From: Lineus longissimus
Lineage: Eukaryota; Nemertea; Pilidiophora; Heteronemertea; Lineidae
Direction of reading: 5' to 3'
Assembly (NCBI RefSeq): GCF_910592395.1
Contig: NC_088311.1
Coordinates: 21,732,646-21,796,645, forward strand
DNA: 64,000 nucleotides
Shown in pieces: positions 63,341 through 64,000 of the stretch (its first letter is position 1; each line of letters begins with the position of its first letter). The notes beneath the pieces were generated by a model that searched no databases, was not told where the DNA came from, and worked only from the letters and a program-made list of their open reading frames with translations. The position numbers and the translations under genes were made by a program.

Positions 63341-63580
63341 ATCAGCCCAGCAGACCGCTCACTGGACAGCATCAGCCCAGCAGACCGCTCACTGGACCGC
63401 ATCAGCCCAGCAGACTGCTCACTGGACCGCATCAGCCCAGCAGACTGCTCACTGGACCGCATCAGCCCAGCAGACTGCTCACTGGACCGCATCAGCCCAG
63501 CAGACTGCTCACTGGACCGCATCAGCCCAGCAGACTGCTCACTGGACCGCAACAACCCAGCAGACAGCTCACTGGATAGC
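63341..63580 (+). repeat. 30-bp minisatellite, eight units
   Basis: Eight head-to-tail 30-bp units built from ATCAGCCCAGCAGAC, GCTCACTGGAC and CGC, the last one degenerate. Units differ by one or two bases. Both strands remain open (10-residue repeats ISPADCSLDR forward, SSEQSAGLMR reverse) because the period is divisible by three. Neither frame has other support. Confidence 0.92.
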
Positions 63581-64000
63581 ACCCGAGGATGGACAGAACC
63601 AAGACTGCATATGAGAACTTTGGACATTTTATACACACACAAGTCTGCGAAATTAATTCCTGTTCATTGAATTCATTCAATGTTTATCCCGAACTGCCCT
63701 ACCACGCCATCTATTACCTCCAGCATGCCTAAAAGTCTCATAAATGTGCCTAATTTGGCAGGTGACCATCAAAAGCAAAATCGTTTTTCAGAAATGTGAC
63801 TCTTGCAGCAAAAGGGTAAAACTAACACACAAACTTACACAAAGGATTAATAAAGACTATTTATTCCTGCCTACATGTATACTGATACCGGTACCAAATG
63901 TGTTAACTGACTCCGAGAGAGGTTAGTTTTAATACTATGCTACATGTATGCAATTGCACAAACCCATGATATGGGATTTAAAAAATTTACAAATACCTCA

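Noticed and set aside
63763-63819. Possible plus-strand exon between GGCAG and GTAAAA containing K-C-D-S-C-S-K
   Set aside because: Too short, with a weak donor and no recognisable family or neighbouring exons inside the window.

Overview
This is nuclear DNA from an animal, not a bacterium. Genes are split into many short exons with GT...AG introns of about 0.1 to 4.8 kb. Intergenic and intronic DNA holds tRNA-derived SINEs, small inverted-repeat elements and minisatellites, and every gene recognised is metazoan. The short-motif texture (frequent ACATGTA words), the repeats and a prokaryote-like Cys-less pentameric channel suggest a marine invertebrate, most likely a lophotrochozoan (mollusc, annelid or relative). 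That placement is an inference from style and was not tested by a search.

Layout. 1-10 kb: no gene recognised; small tandem and inverted repeats. 10.1-30.7 kb, plus strand: a Cys-less pentameric ligand-gated ion channel. Six constitutive exons (21,955-25,757) are preceded by three mutually related alternative first exons (10.1, 16.0 and 17.1 kb) and followed by two alternative last exons (28.6 and 30.6 kb). All these joins are in phase 0. 32.2-37.2 kb, minus strand: a gene with four sushi/CCP modules and two PAN/Apple-like modules, mostly one module per phase 1-1 exon; its 5' end and possibly its 3' end are missing. 39.6-41.7 kb, minus: holocytochrome c synthase (HCCS), complete in 5 exons. 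42.4-47.3 kb, plus: SKP2, an F-box/leucine-rich-repeat protein, in 11 exons, divergent from HCCS. 52.5-59.3 kb, minus: KRI1, complete in 16 exons. Between the convergent 3' ends of SKP2 and KRI1 lies a minisatellite of about 45-bp units. It forms two roughly 2-kb arms in opposite orientation, and at the axis sits an inverted copy of a piece of SKP2. 59.3-64 kb: a 1.1-kb composite repeat ending in a perfect hairpin, a 30-bp minisatellite, and no recognised gene.

How the genes relate. SKP2 (SCF ubiquitin ligase substrate receptor), HCCS (mitochondrial haem attachment) and KRI1 (ribosome biogenesis) are unlinked housekeeping functions. The only evident shared regulation is the roughly 750-bp interval between the HCCS and SKP2 start codons, a candidate bidirectional promoter. 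The accessory interest lies in the channel gene, with its combinatorial N- and C-termini, and in the inverted minisatellite.

How sure. Exon boundaries were read by eye from splice consensus, reading phase and family similarity recalled from knowledge. For HCCS, KRI1 and SKP2 the summed coding length is a multiple of three and the protein is continuous end to end. No database search, structure prediction or transcript evidence was available.
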